Positions 44,265 through 52,033 of a stretch of DNA of 64,000 nt are shown one piece after another; positions within the stretch are counted from its first letter, which is position 1, and each line of letters starts with the position of its first letter. The notes below the pieces were generated by a model. It was not told the origin of the DNA. It saw only the letters and a list, made by a program, of their open reading frames with translations, and did not search any database. The stretch covers positions 18,237 through 82,236 of the forward strand of contig CAZBNB010000009.1 in assembly GCA_964493245.1 (NCBI GenBank), given 5' to 3'. This DNA comes from CAZBNB01 sp964493245 (GTDB lineage: Bacteria > Pseudomonadota > Gammaproteobacteria > Legionellales > Legionellaceae). The translations under genes were made by a program, and so were the position numbers.

Positions 44265-44780
44265 TTAACAATACTGAGCAGGCCTTTTCAAATTAAACTT
44301 CTCACACAAAGCGATCACATCATGAAAATCCTTTTCTCTTAAAGAGTATCCAGTATGCGATTCAAGTTGATATTCGGCAGATAAGCAATTGAGTAACACA
44401 GAATTTAAATGACCAACACCATGGAAGGCATAAGCGGGATAAAATACACCTCTTTCTTTTGGGCCGTAAATACCATTTCCATGCTCATCAAAGTTGATTA
44501 CATGGATATCAACCTCCGAACCCTCCTTATGACTTAAAACAAAATTCCACTCAGAAGTATCCAGTTTTTCGACTTCAAAATAATCCATTGATTGAAGAAG
44601 TGTAATCAGTTTTTTCACATTTCTTTCTTCAACAACAATATCAAGATCTTCATGTATTCTCGTTTCTTTTTCTAAAAGCGCATCAACACCCCATCCACCA
44701 TCGAGCCATATCTTTATATGAGATGCCTCAAATAACTTATAAAGCTCAATCACTTTTGCTAATGGAAATGACAAAGCCAT
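44265..44780 (-). CDS. nucleotidyltransferase, lincosamide/aminoglycoside adenylyltransferase-like
   Basis: 171 residues. The small nucleotidyltransferase core is seen as IWLDGGWGVDALLEKETRIH followed by EDLDIVV, with the two metal-binding Asp residues; SEVDIHVINFDEHGNG gives the third. This matches the PF10706/Lnu(A)-like group that adenylates lincosamides or aminoglycosides. It starts 1 base after the stop of the alpha/beta hydrolase gene and is surely cotranscribed with it. Resistance activity is plausible but untested. Confidence 0.83.
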   Translation of the reverse strand: MALSFPLAKVIELYKLFEASHIKIWLDGGWGVDALLEKETRIHEDLDIVVEERNVKKLITLLQSMDYFEVEKLDTSEWNFVLSHKEGSEVDIHVINFDEHGNGIYGPKERGVFYPAYAFHGVGHLNSVLLNCLSAEYQLESHTGYSLREKDFHDVIALCEKFNLKRPAQYC

Positions 44781-44781
44781 G

Positions 44782-45756
44782 TTAACTCTCGTCCGATTTT
44801 TGAAGGAATTTTAATAAGTCCTTTAAATAATCTTCACCTTCTTCCAAGAATGCAACATGCGCGCTTTTCCTGTAAATGATCATTATCACATTTGATATAT
44901 GCTTAGCAAAATTAGAGATTGTTTCCGGTCTCGCTTCATCGTAATGACCAGCAGTCAGTAAAACAGGCATATTCAAATATCTTAATTTGCTCGTCAGATC
45001 AAAATTTTTTAAATTACCATTCATTGTAAATTCGCTTGGTCCCCACATAGTGTGGTAGACATTAAGATTCATATGCTCGAATGCATAAACAAGCTTTGAA
45101 GGCCAAGGATCTAAACGACAAACATAATGATGGTAATAATCATCCATTGCTTTCTGGTACTCATCTGAGCTTGTATCCCCTCTTTCTTCGCTAATCTTAA
45201 TAATCCTTTGTGTATCGTTATCAAGCTTTCCTAAAAGAATTTGAGCATCACTAACCCATTGAGATGTACTTAATAAAGGACTGGATAAAATTAATCCTTT
45301 AATTCTATTCGAATGTTTTAATGCATACTGGGTGGCTAATCCGCCGCCCCAAGAATGCCCAAACAAGTATACATTTTTTAAATGCAACGCATTGATCAAA
45401 TCATCCAGCTCTTGTTCGAAACGCTCAAGCGTCCATAGCGCATTATCATTATCTTTAATTTGTGAATGTCCACATCCTAGTTGGTCATAAAAAATAACGG
45501 GTCGTTGTTTTGCAAGCGTCACTAAGGAATTTAGATAATCATGAGGAACTCCCGGCCCACCATGTACAATCAATATCGGTGTTTTATTTTTTGTGTCATT
45601 GTAATAATTTATTTGGTACCAAATTTGGCCACCCGGTACAGGTGCATACTTTTCTTCTGTGATTAAATGAGCGTTATCAGCAAATGCTAACAACGTAATG
45701 CAACTTAAAATAAGAAGTAATATTGGACTAATTTTTTTATAGATCAATTGGGGCAT
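44782..45756 (-). CDS. exported proline iminopeptidase-like alpha/beta hydrolase
   Basis: 324 residues with a hydrophobic signal (residues ~10-26, cleavage after AFA). The S33 peptidase motifs are clear: the oxyanion HGGPG, YDQLGCGHS and the nucleophile GHSWGGG, with a helical cap and a C-terminal His in SAHVAFLEE. Proline iminopeptidases remove N-terminal Pro; exported S33 members can also act on other amides or esters. Upstream partner of the nucleotidyltransferase gene. Confidence 0.88.
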   Translation of the reverse strand: MPQLIYKKISPILLLILSCITLLAFADNAHLITEEKYAPVPGGQIWYQINYYNDTKNKTPILIVHGGPGVPHDYLNSLVTLAKQRPVIFYDQLGCGHSQIKDNDNALWTLERFEQELDDLINALHLKNVYLFGHSWGGGLATQYALKHSNRIKGLILSSPLLSTSQWVSDAQILLGKLDNDTQRIIKISEERGDTSSDEYQKAMDDYYHHYVCRLDPWPSKLVYAFEHMNLNVYHTMWGPSEFTMNGNLKNFDLTSKLRYLNMPVLLTAGHYDEARPETISNFAKHISNVIMIIYRKSAHVAFLEEGEDYLKDLLKFLQKSDES

Positions 45757-45883
45757 GAGTACATTAAAGTGAATATTTTGATTAAGTTTAACAGCTCTAA
45801 CATCAGGTTAATACCGTAAAAATACATGAAAAATCAAGTAACAGACAATATCTTGCTCTACTTAAAAATCGGTCAATTTTGCA

Positions 45884-46924
45884 TTATATGTTCAAAGTTG
45901 TTTTCTTAGATGCCGCACAATCATTTATCTCATCTACCAAAATATTTGCTAAAGTTTTGGCATCTGCTTTATTAGTATTAACTACTGCATCACATGGAAA
46001 CTCTTTAGTTGTCACTAACTTCACTGTGTCATCAGAGATGCCAAATATGCGGGAAAGCTCATTACGAGTTTTCGTAACCATCATCAGGTCTCTCGATGTT
46101 TCAGGTACATGGTTACTTACAATTCTTCCGATATCTACCTGTGATAATGTATCAATCACATCGGGACCCTCATAATCTTTAGGTACGGTATTAATCAACA
46201 TGGATAGCTGCTCATATGAATACAACCCCGTAGCCGTGTTTCCTGTATAGCCACTGTCTTTACGATGCTTAAGCCGTTTACTAAGTTCCACTGGAGGACA
46301 ATAGGCTATAGCTTTAAAAAATTCTATTGATTGGTCCGGATGCGCATCGCTATATGATTCAATATATTTTTCAGTTACATCCAATATCTTAGCAGGACCA
46401 AATCCTGCATGCGGGTTGACATCAAGAATAATGGTATCATCTGATTCATAGTTTTGGTCAAAAGTATACTCTAGATAAGCATTATAAAATGGTTCTAATC
46501 CCCAAAATGTAGTAATCTCTTTTGTAGCTTCACTTTGTTTTACTACTTCACGCAGACCGACGGCCAACAAGGGAATATCTGCATTCTGAATACCTGCCTT
46601 TTTTAGTAGCTCCTCAGTAGATTCTTTATGAAAAGACTCCATGTCTATCTTAAAACCACTATCCTCGAAATGTAACTCACCTGTGATTGGAAATTTAATC
46701 AATGCATCAGTAAGCTTATAACGTGCTAGACACTCTTTAGTTTCCTCAGGTAAAGAAGCAACAATTCGCTTCGCTGCATCCTCTGCTTTTGGCTTAGCTT
46801 CATTATAAAATTTATCTGTGTCAGAAACTTTCCATTGATGATTTTTAGCTAATTCGCCACAAAGTGTTGATTTACCAGTAGAGGACGAGCCTAATAAAAG
46901 AATCACTTTCATATTTATTCTCAT
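45884..46924 (-). CDS. P-loop phosphotransferase-like protein, paralogue of the one at 36.3 kb
   Basis: 346 residues; an internal ATG at 46912 is an alternative start. Walker A GSSSTGKSTLC at residues ~11-21, a Walker B-like DTIILDVNPHAGFG, and the family block AIAYCPPVELSKRLKHRKDS, followed by GLYSYEQLSMLI. The paralogue at 36264-37331 has the same motifs in the same order (GPSSAGKTTLC, AFCPPKVLSTRI, GVFPFFQLSQLI), but overall identity is low, so the duplication is old. Lone gene with ~125-base gap downstream. Function unknown. Confidence 0.65.
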   Translation of the reverse strand: MRINMKVILLLGSSSTGKSTLCGELAKNHQWKVSDTDKFYNEAKPKAEDAAKRIVASLPEETKECLARYKLTDALIKFPITGELHFEDSGFKIDMESFHKESTEELLKKAGIQNADIPLLAVGLREVVKQSEATKEITTFWGLEPFYNAYLEYTFDQNYESDDTIILDVNPHAGFGPAKILDVTEKYIESYSDAHPDQSIEFFKAIAYCPPVELSKRLKHRKDSGYTGNTATGLYSYEQLSMLINTVPKDYEGPDVIDTLSQVDIGRIVSNHVPETSRDLMMVTKTRNELSRIFGISDDTVKLVTTKEFPCDAVVNTNKADAKTLANILVDEINDCAASKKTTLNI

Positions 46925-46985
46925 GTGTGTTTAATAATACATTTTTTATAACACTTTAACGTGTCTGATAAAAAACAGTCAATCT

Positions 46986-47223
46986 TTAATGCCTTGCATG
47001 ATACAACGCAATCAACTCCTTACTAGAATTGCAGCCTAATAGCTCCATTACTTTTGCAAGGGTACCTTCTACCGTCCTAAATGAAAGATTCATTTCTCGT
47101 GCAATTTCTTTAGCCGACAAGCCCTGTGCTAGATATTTAAAACACAATGCTTGCTGATTACCTAATTGTACAGGCGTATGCAGAATTCTATGAAAAAACG
47201 TTAAATCTCTTGCATCCAGCTCA
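46986..47223 (-). pseudogene. LuxR-type helix-turn-helix remnant
   Basis: On the minus strand, a frame ending at TAA 46986-46988 encodes a C-terminal LuxR DNA-binding domain: FKYLAQGLSAKEIAREMNLS, then FRTVEGTLAKVMELLGC. The domain itself is intact (~65 residues) but has no N-terminal part and no ATG; reading upstream it runs into the 3' end of the shikimate-kinase-like gene in another frame. It is therefore the tail of a lost regulator joined to the end of the kinase gene at a run of nine A residues. Confidence 0.7.
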
Positions 47224-47224
47224 G

Positions 47225-47749
47225 TTACTTTTTTTTTAATCCATCTTCTGAGATAAGTTTCATAATAATCGAAACATGATCATCAAGAGCACTATTGTCG
47301 CTGTCCACCTGTATTGTCGAAACTTTTTGATAAAGAGAATCTCGCTCATGATGAAGTTTTTCAAAAAAGTGCTTGCGATCTGAGTTTGATAATAAGAACT
47401 CGGCTTGATGAGATGTGCGTTCCATTTGAACAGGCATGCTCACTTTTAAATAAACGCTGAACTCCTCAGATAAAAGTTCACATGCTTTTTCAGAACAGAC
47501 AATACTTGCATCTGTTGTGACAACAACATTATCTTTTTTGCAAATTTCCACTAAAATTTCGTATTGGCACTGATGAAAATCCTTCTCACCTTGCCCTAAA
47601 ATGTCATGAGTAGTTTCTCCAACACGAGATTCCAATCCTAAATCTGCATCAATAAATTTCCAGCCTAATTTTTCAGCTAAGTTTTTTGCAACCAGTGCTT
47701 TGCCAGCACCTGGATGACCAATAAGAAAAATTCGTTTATATGCATTCAT
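47225..47749 (-). CDS. shikimate-kinase-like P-loop protein with altered active site
   Basis: 174 residues from the ATG at 47749, which has GGAGG six bases upstream. N-terminal P-loop FLIGHPGAGKALVAKNLAEK, then FIDADLGLE and GEKDFHQCQYEIL, matching the shikimate kinase order. But the P-loop Ser/Thr that follows Lys is Ala, and the substrate-binding Arg of the usual GExxFR motif is replaced (DFHQ). These changes argue against shikimate kinase activity; it could bind a nucleotide for another purpose or be decaying. Not next to aroB as a true aroK would be. Confidence 0.72.
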   Translation of the reverse strand: MNAYKRIFLIGHPGAGKALVAKNLAEKLGWKFIDADLGLESRVGETTHDILGQGEKDFHQCQYEILVEICKKDNVVVTTDASIVCSEKACELLSEEFSVYLKVSMPVQMERTSHQAEFLLSNSDRKHFFEKLHHERDSLYQKVSTIQVDSDNSALDDHVSIIMKLISEDGLKKK

Positions 47750-47850
47750 AGATACCTCCAAAATAACTATACATTAAATTGAGTATAGTCATAGTATAAA
47801 AAGTATCCACATCAAGGCGCAATACGTATAAATACGTTTGATCTAGTGAA

Positions 47851-48618
47851 TCAATTCACCAATTTCAAAGAAAACGGATTAAATGCAGTATCTGTATCGT
47901 AATAATCGATGTTATCTGCCTTTTTTAAATAATTAACCAAGAGATATGTCACAGGTAACATAATAAGCTCATATCCTAATTTAATCAGATATTGAGTACA
48001 AATAATTTGCCAAATAACCTCTTGTGGCATGATATGCCAGAACGCAATGTGGCAAAAAATAACGTTATCAACAGCCACACCAACAGCCGTGCTGCTCATA
48101 ACTCGTAGTGAAAAATAACGCCCTTGGGTCAGTACTTTGAGTTTCGCTAAAATGGTCGAATTCATAAATTCACCAAAAAAATACGCGATAATGGATGCTA
48201 AAAAAATACGAAGCGAACCCTCAAAAACCAAAGCATAGGCCTGATTTCCATGATGCGTATTCGTATCCCACAATGGTGAAGCAGGTAATTGCACTGCAAT
48301 CCATGTGCAAATCGTCATTAAAGCACTGCAAATAAGGCCACCCCAAATAATAAGACGGCTCATCTTGAAACCATATACTTCTGTTAAAACATCATCAAAG
48401 AAATACGTTAACGGGAAAAAGACGAGTGCTGCTGGAAAATTAAGAGTGGTGCCATTCGTCAAATGAAACTCTACAATTTTAAAAGCTGTTAAATTGGAAA
48501 CAATTAAAAAGCTAACAAATAGCATGCCTAAAAAAATCACGCGTTTAGTGGCTATAGGCTCTCTTGAAGCCAATGGTGCTAGCGCACTGTTATAAAAAGT
48601 CGCTGAGGCTATCGTCAT
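47851..48618 (-). CDS. yhhQ: queuosine precursor transporter, YhhQ/VUT family
   Basis: 255 residues with about six to seven transmembrane helices. Signature segments FFPLTYFFDDVLTEVYGFKM and AYFFGEFMNSTILAKLKV, then SSTAVGVAVDNVIFCHIAFW, are those of the vitamin-uptake-like YhhQ family, which imports preQ0/preQ1 for queuosine. Stands in a run with the DUF523 and phosphotransferase genes on the same strand, 30 bases from the former. Confidence 0.92.
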   Translation of the reverse strand: MTIASATFYNSALAPLASREPIATKRVIFLGMLFVSFLIVSNLTAFKIVEFHLTNGTTLNFPAALVFFPLTYFFDDVLTEVYGFKMSRLIIWGGLICSALMTICTWIAVQLPASPLWDTNTHHGNQAYALVFEGSLRIFLASIIAYFFGEFMNSTILAKLKVLTQGRYFSLRVMSSTAVGVAVDNVIFCHIAFWHIMPQEVIWQIICTQYLIKLGYELIMLPVTYLLVNYLKKADNIDYYDTDTAFNPFSLKLVN

Positions 48619-48648
48619 TATTTAATTCCAAAAACAGGATGAGTCATT

Positions 48649-49146
48649 TTAACACACATCCATTACTTCGATGTAATCCAATGCTGCATCAATCTCTGTT
48701 TCATTAAACACTTTGATATCATGTTGACTGAGTAGTTCCGCTGTAACACCCATGCCATCAATGAGCTTTTTAGAGTACGTACCATCATAAACTTGGCCCG
48801 AACCGCAAGAAGGACTGCGTGCTTTCAAAATTGCGCAGCGAATGCCATGTTTTTGTGCTAATGCAAGTGCTTTTTGAGCTCCTTTTCTAAATTCATGACT
48901 CACATCCTCTCCATTTTTCGTAAGCACTTTCGCCTCGAAACGCAAAACGGTTGCGGCATGGCCTTGAGGCTCAATTTCTGCTGGTGGTCTTGGCGTTGGT
49001 AACTCGCCAGCCATCTCAGGGCAAATAGTTACAACACGTTTATCTTCGATGTATTGCTTTAAACGTGTGTGTGTTTGTAAGCAATCCTTGGCATCATAGC
49101 GCACTTTTTCACCTAACAGACACGCACTTACAAGCAACTTTGACAT
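48649..49146 (-). CDS. DUF523 family protein
   Basis: 165 residues, the usual length for DUF523. Conserved cysteines and Arg/Asp are present in LLVSACLLGEKVRYDAKDC, then VTICPEMAGELPTPRPPAEI and ILKARSPSCGSGQVYDGTYS. The role of DUF523 is not established; related domains have been linked to sulphur or iron-sulphur chemistry on tRNA-like substrates, which would suit the neighbour yhhQ only loosely. It ends 30 bases before yhhQ and begins 2 bases after the phosphotransferase gene. Confidence 0.88.
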   Translation of the reverse strand: MSKLLVSACLLGEKVRYDAKDCLQTHTRLKQYIEDKRVVTICPEMAGELPTPRPPAEIEPQGHAATVLRFEAKVLTKNGEDVSHEFRKGAQKALALAQKHGIRCAILKARSPSCGSGQVYDGTYSKKLIDGMGVTAELLSQHDIKVFNETEIDAALDYIEVMDVC

Positions 49147-49148
49147 GC

Positions 49149-50096
49149 TTAAACTCCTTTTACACCAAAATGTGTGTGTATTTCATCAACAACACGATGC
49201 AGCACAATCATAGCCCACCCCATTAAATTCGCTTTATTTTGCTCAAAAGTATAAGGTAAAAAGCTCATGCCATGGCAAAAGCAATGAAGCAATAAAATAC
49301 GATGGGTTTCTTCATCAATAGCCCCATACGAGGAGAGAAATTCTTGAAAAACTTCAGGCGTGAAAATCATACCTACTGCCAAATCAATGCCAGGATGCCC
49401 GATATGAATATCACCCCAATCAATAATTCCTTTAGGCATGCTTTGATCATCAACAATAATATGTCTTGCATACAAATCACCGTGAACAAAACATCGTTTT
49501 GATGGAGTGAAATGCCAAGATTCCATGATTTTAATGGTTTGTAATAGCCTCTCACGATGCAATCTCGCCTCATCATAATATTGTGCATATTTAGCCAGAT
49601 TATCTTTTACCCCAGTCAAGCGATGGAAAACATCCACTTTCCATTCATATTCTCCTTTTACAGCTTCAATCTGCGCTAAAGTCACAGGAAGCTGATGTAA
49701 CTCACGAAGCCAATGGGCCAAGACTTTTGCAAACGGAGCGCTATCGATTAAAGCAGGCGGCTGGTCACTTAATGCAAGACCTTTCAGCATTTCATATCCC
49801 GCATATGAGTAGGGATATTGTGACGATGGCTTACCAATCCAGTTGGGTGATGACAGCGGGAAGGAAACATGCTCTTTAATAAACGGTAAAAACGTAATTT
49901 CATTAGCGATGCAGTCTAACCCAAATTCTCGTCGTGGAAAGCGAAAGATAAGTGCCTTATTCACTAAATAGACGACATTATCCCAACCAGAATCGAGTAG
50001 TTCAATACACTCAATATCGATTTGGTGTTGCGCTGAAATAACTTGAGAAGCAATGCTTTCATTTATTTCAATGGTTTGTTTCCAAGCGTGAGTCAT
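49149..50096 (-). CDS. aminoglycoside/macrolide phosphotransferase family (Mph-like)
   Basis: 315 residues with the protein-kinase-like fold of antibiotic phosphotransferases. The N-lobe has GWDNVVYLVNKALIFRFPRR (ATP-binding Lys/Arg region), the catalytic loop is FVHGDLYARHIIVDD, and the metal-binding Asp is in GIIDWGDIHIGHPGIDLAVG. The layout resembles macrolide 2'-phosphotransferases, but related kinases act on other alcohols. It starts divergently from the DUF3987 gene, with 86 bases between the start codons. Confidence 0.87.
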   Translation of the reverse strand: MTHAWKQTIEINESIASQVISAQHQIDIECIELLDSGWDNVVYLVNKALIFRFPRREFGLDCIANEITFLPFIKEHVSFPLSSPNWIGKPSSQYPYSYAGYEMLKGLALSDQPPALIDSAPFAKVLAHWLRELHQLPVTLAQIEAVKGEYEWKVDVFHRLTGVKDNLAKYAQYYDEARLHRERLLQTIKIMESWHFTPSKRCFVHGDLYARHIIVDDQSMPKGIIDWGDIHIGHPGIDLAVGMIFTPEVFQEFLSSYGAIDEETHRILLLHCFCHGMSFLPYTFEQNKANLMGWAMIVLHRVVDEIHTHFGVKGV

Positions 50097-50140
50097 GAAA
50101 TAGCTGCCGTCAATTTTTAGTCATTTTACAATAGAAGCCC

Positions 50141-50177
50141 GATAAAGGTAAAATGCTGCCTTTTATCATAAAAGGCA
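50141..50177 (+). promoter_or_regulatory. 21-bp perfect palindrome with alternative hairpin before DUF3987 gene
   Basis: TGCCTTTTAT-c-ATAAAAGGCA at 50157-50177 is a 10-bp perfect inverted repeat 5 bases before the ATG at 50183. A third arm, GATAAAGG (50141-50148), can pair instead with CCTTTTATC, giving a mutually exclusive hairpin. It could be an operator or a switch in the leader RNA masking the start site. Confidence 0.55.
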
Positions 50178-50182
50178 TTTCT

Positions 50183-51682
50183 ATGGAGCATTCAAGTCAT
50201 CCCGCTGAACCAATGGTTCAAGAGCCCACTCATGAAACGTCAACATGGGGCCAACCTATCCCATTCAGTGAGATTGAAATAGAGGCAACTCCTTATCCAG
50301 TCAATGCATTACCTTCTATTTTGAGCAACACAATTACGGAATATCAACAATATGGCCAACAGCCCATCGCCTTAATTGCATGCAGTGCACTAGCCAATGT
50401 TTCCCTCGCCTGCCAAGCGATCGCAAATGTAGCACGAGATAATCATTTACAAAGCCCTATCTCACTCTATTTTTTAGTGGCCGCTTTAAGTGGTGAGCGA
50501 AAATCAATAAGTGATACCTTATTTTCAAAAGCCACTCGCGAATGGGAAGAAAATATCATAAGAGAATTAAATCCCAAAATAGAGCTTGCGAAGCTATTAC
50601 ATAAGAAGTGGGAGGAAGAGCAAGACTCTCTCAGCTCATCTTTAAAATATGCCGATTCTTTTTTTGAGCGCAAGAAAATTGAAGAGACTATTGAAAAAAA
50701 TCTTAAAAATAAGCCCAATATTCCTTTATTACCAACCATTTATTTTGAAGATGTCACTCAAGAAGCCCTGGCTCAAACAATAGGAAAAGGCTGGCCAAGT
50801 GCGTCTCTTTGGAGCGATGAAGGTGGTATTGTCATGGGTAGTCACAGCATGAATGCCAATCCCACCAAATTTGTCTCCTTGCTGAATCGACTTTGGGATG
50901 CAAAAAAATATGTCACGCATCGCAAAACATCCGAAGATTTTGTCATTAAAGACAGACGTTTGACGGTTAATCTGATGATGCAACCTATTTTACTGCGTCA
51001 GATGTTACTCGACGCCAACGGCATTCCTAGGCATAGCGGTTTTTTACCTCGCTGCCTCATCGCGCATCCTAAAAGTTTAATGGGTCAACGCTTCTACCAA
51101 GAGCCTAAAAATATTGAATCCTGCTTCACAGCTTATAACCGACGTATTAAAGACTGCCTATCCCAATCTTCAAAATTTACAGCATCAGGATGCATTAACT
51201 TGCCTGTATTAAAGATGAACGAAACCGCTAAAAAAACCTGGGTTAAATTTTTTGACTACATGGAATCAGGCCTCGGTCACAATGGGCAATGGCACATGAT
51301 GACTGATTTTGCCAGTAAGGCCGGTGAAAATGCAGCAAGACTCGCGGCACTGTTTCATCTTTTCGAAGGGAAAGATGGCGACATTGACGCTGAAAATACA
51401 CAACAGGCCATAGAGATTATCCAATGGCATATGCATGAAACCCGTCGACTCTTGAGTATTGAGACCATGATAGCCCCTGAGACAGATGCACAGAAATTAT
51501 TAAATTGGCTTCTCAACAATAGTTTTGATGTGATATCCACACGTGAAATCCAGCGTAATAGCCCTATTCGAGAAAGAGTACGACTTGATAGTGCTTTAGA
51601 AATTTTGATTGAGCATCAATATGTACGGCTTAATCGCGATGGCAATAAAACGATTCTTTATTTAAATCCGTATAGCGCTTAA
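50183..51682 (+). CDS. DUF3987 family protein
   Basis: 499 residues from the ATG at 50183 with AAAAGG upstream; an ATG at 50153 is in frame but lies before the palindrome, so it would place a hairpin inside the gene. The N-terminal half has the DUF3987 pattern of a RecA/helicase-like ATPase with a modified P-loop (SGERKSISDTLFSKA), then PTIYFEDVTQEALA and WSDEGGIVMGSHSM as a Walker B-like segment. The C-terminal ~80 residues look like a winged helix (LLNWLLNNSFDVISTREIQR). Such proteins occur in phages, plasmids and satellites near primases. Here it is alone between structured DNA elements. Role unproven. Confidence 0.8.
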   Translation: MEHSSHPAEPMVQEPTHETSTWGQPIPFSEIEIEATPYPVNALPSILSNTITEYQQYGQQPIALIACSALANVSLACQAIANVARDNHLQSPISLYFLVAALSGERKSISDTLFSKATREWEENIIRELNPKIELAKLLHKKWEEEQDSLSSSLKYADSFFERKKIEETIEKNLKNKPNIPLLPTIYFEDVTQEALAQTIGKGWPSASLWSDEGGIVMGSHSMNANPTKFVSLLNRLWDAKKYVTHRKTSEDFVIKDRRLTVNLMMQPILLRQMLLDANGIPRHSGFLPRCLIAHPKSLMGQRFYQEPKNIESCFTAYNRRIKDCLSQSSKFTASGCINLPVLKMNETAKKTWVKFFDYMESGLGHNGQWHMMTDFASKAGENAARLAALFHLFEGKDGDIDAENTQQAIEIIQWHMHETRRLLSIETMIAPETDAQKLLNWLLNNSFDVISTREIQRNSPIRERVRLDSALEILIEHQYVRLNRDGNKTILYLNPYSA

Positions 51683-51698
51683 ACGCAGAAAAACATCG

Positions 51699-51756
51699 TG
51701 CGACACTGCGACAGTTGCGACAGCTATAAAAATGTCGCAACTGTCGCGCTGTCGCA
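51699..51756 (+). repeat. large hairpin made of TGCGACA repeats
   Basis: Two 24-base arms (51699-51722 and 51733-51756) pair except for two bases, around a 10-base A-rich loop. Each arm carries the 7-base unit TGCGACA (or its complement TGTCGCA) twice plus a further GCGACA or TGTCGC copy, spaced 7-9 bases apart. It starts 17 bases after the DUF3987 stop. The iteron-like spacing with dyad symmetry suits a protein-binding or replication-type site; it may also terminate transcription, but no T-run follows. Confidence 0.75.
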
Positions 51757-51826
51757 AAGACTAGGATATAGTATGAGAAGTACGATCATACAAATGTATA
51801 AATTTTACCAATAGGATTGATTAACG

Positions 51827-52033
51827 ATGAGCAACAAAATTCAAGGCACTGTTAAGTGGTTTAATGAAGCGAAAGGATTCGGTTTTATCGAATCAAACGG
51901 CAAAGATTATTTTGTTCATTTTTCTGCCATTCTAACAAATGGATTTAAAACGCTAAAAGAAGGCTCCAAAGTATTATTTACCGCAGCCCAAGGTAAAAAA
52001 GGGATGCAAGCCGAGGCAGTTGAGATTGTCTGA
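51827..52033 (+). CDS. cold-shock domain protein
   Basis: 68 residues, a single OB-fold cold-shock domain. RNP1 is KGFGFIES and RNP2 YFVHFSAI, both intact; the start GTVKWFNEAKGFGFI is typical. It binds single-stranded RNA or DNA as a chaperone. Unusually, its last 14 bases overlap a phosphotransferase gene that begins with TTG. Upstream, 70 bases separate it from the TGCGACA hairpin. Confidence 0.96.
   Translation: MSNKIQGTVKWFNEAKGFGFIESNGKDYFVHFSAILTNGFKTLKEGSKVLFTAAQGKKGMQAEAVEIV

Noticed and set aside
50183..51682. A prophage or satellite containing the DUF3987 gene
   Set aside because: No integrase, primase, capsid or packaging gene lies beside it; the recombinase at 31-32 kb is 18 kb away with unrelated genes between.
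51699..51756. CRISPR-like repeats
   Set aside because: The repeat units are only 7-8 bases, adjacent and palindromic with no spacers; no cas gene is near.
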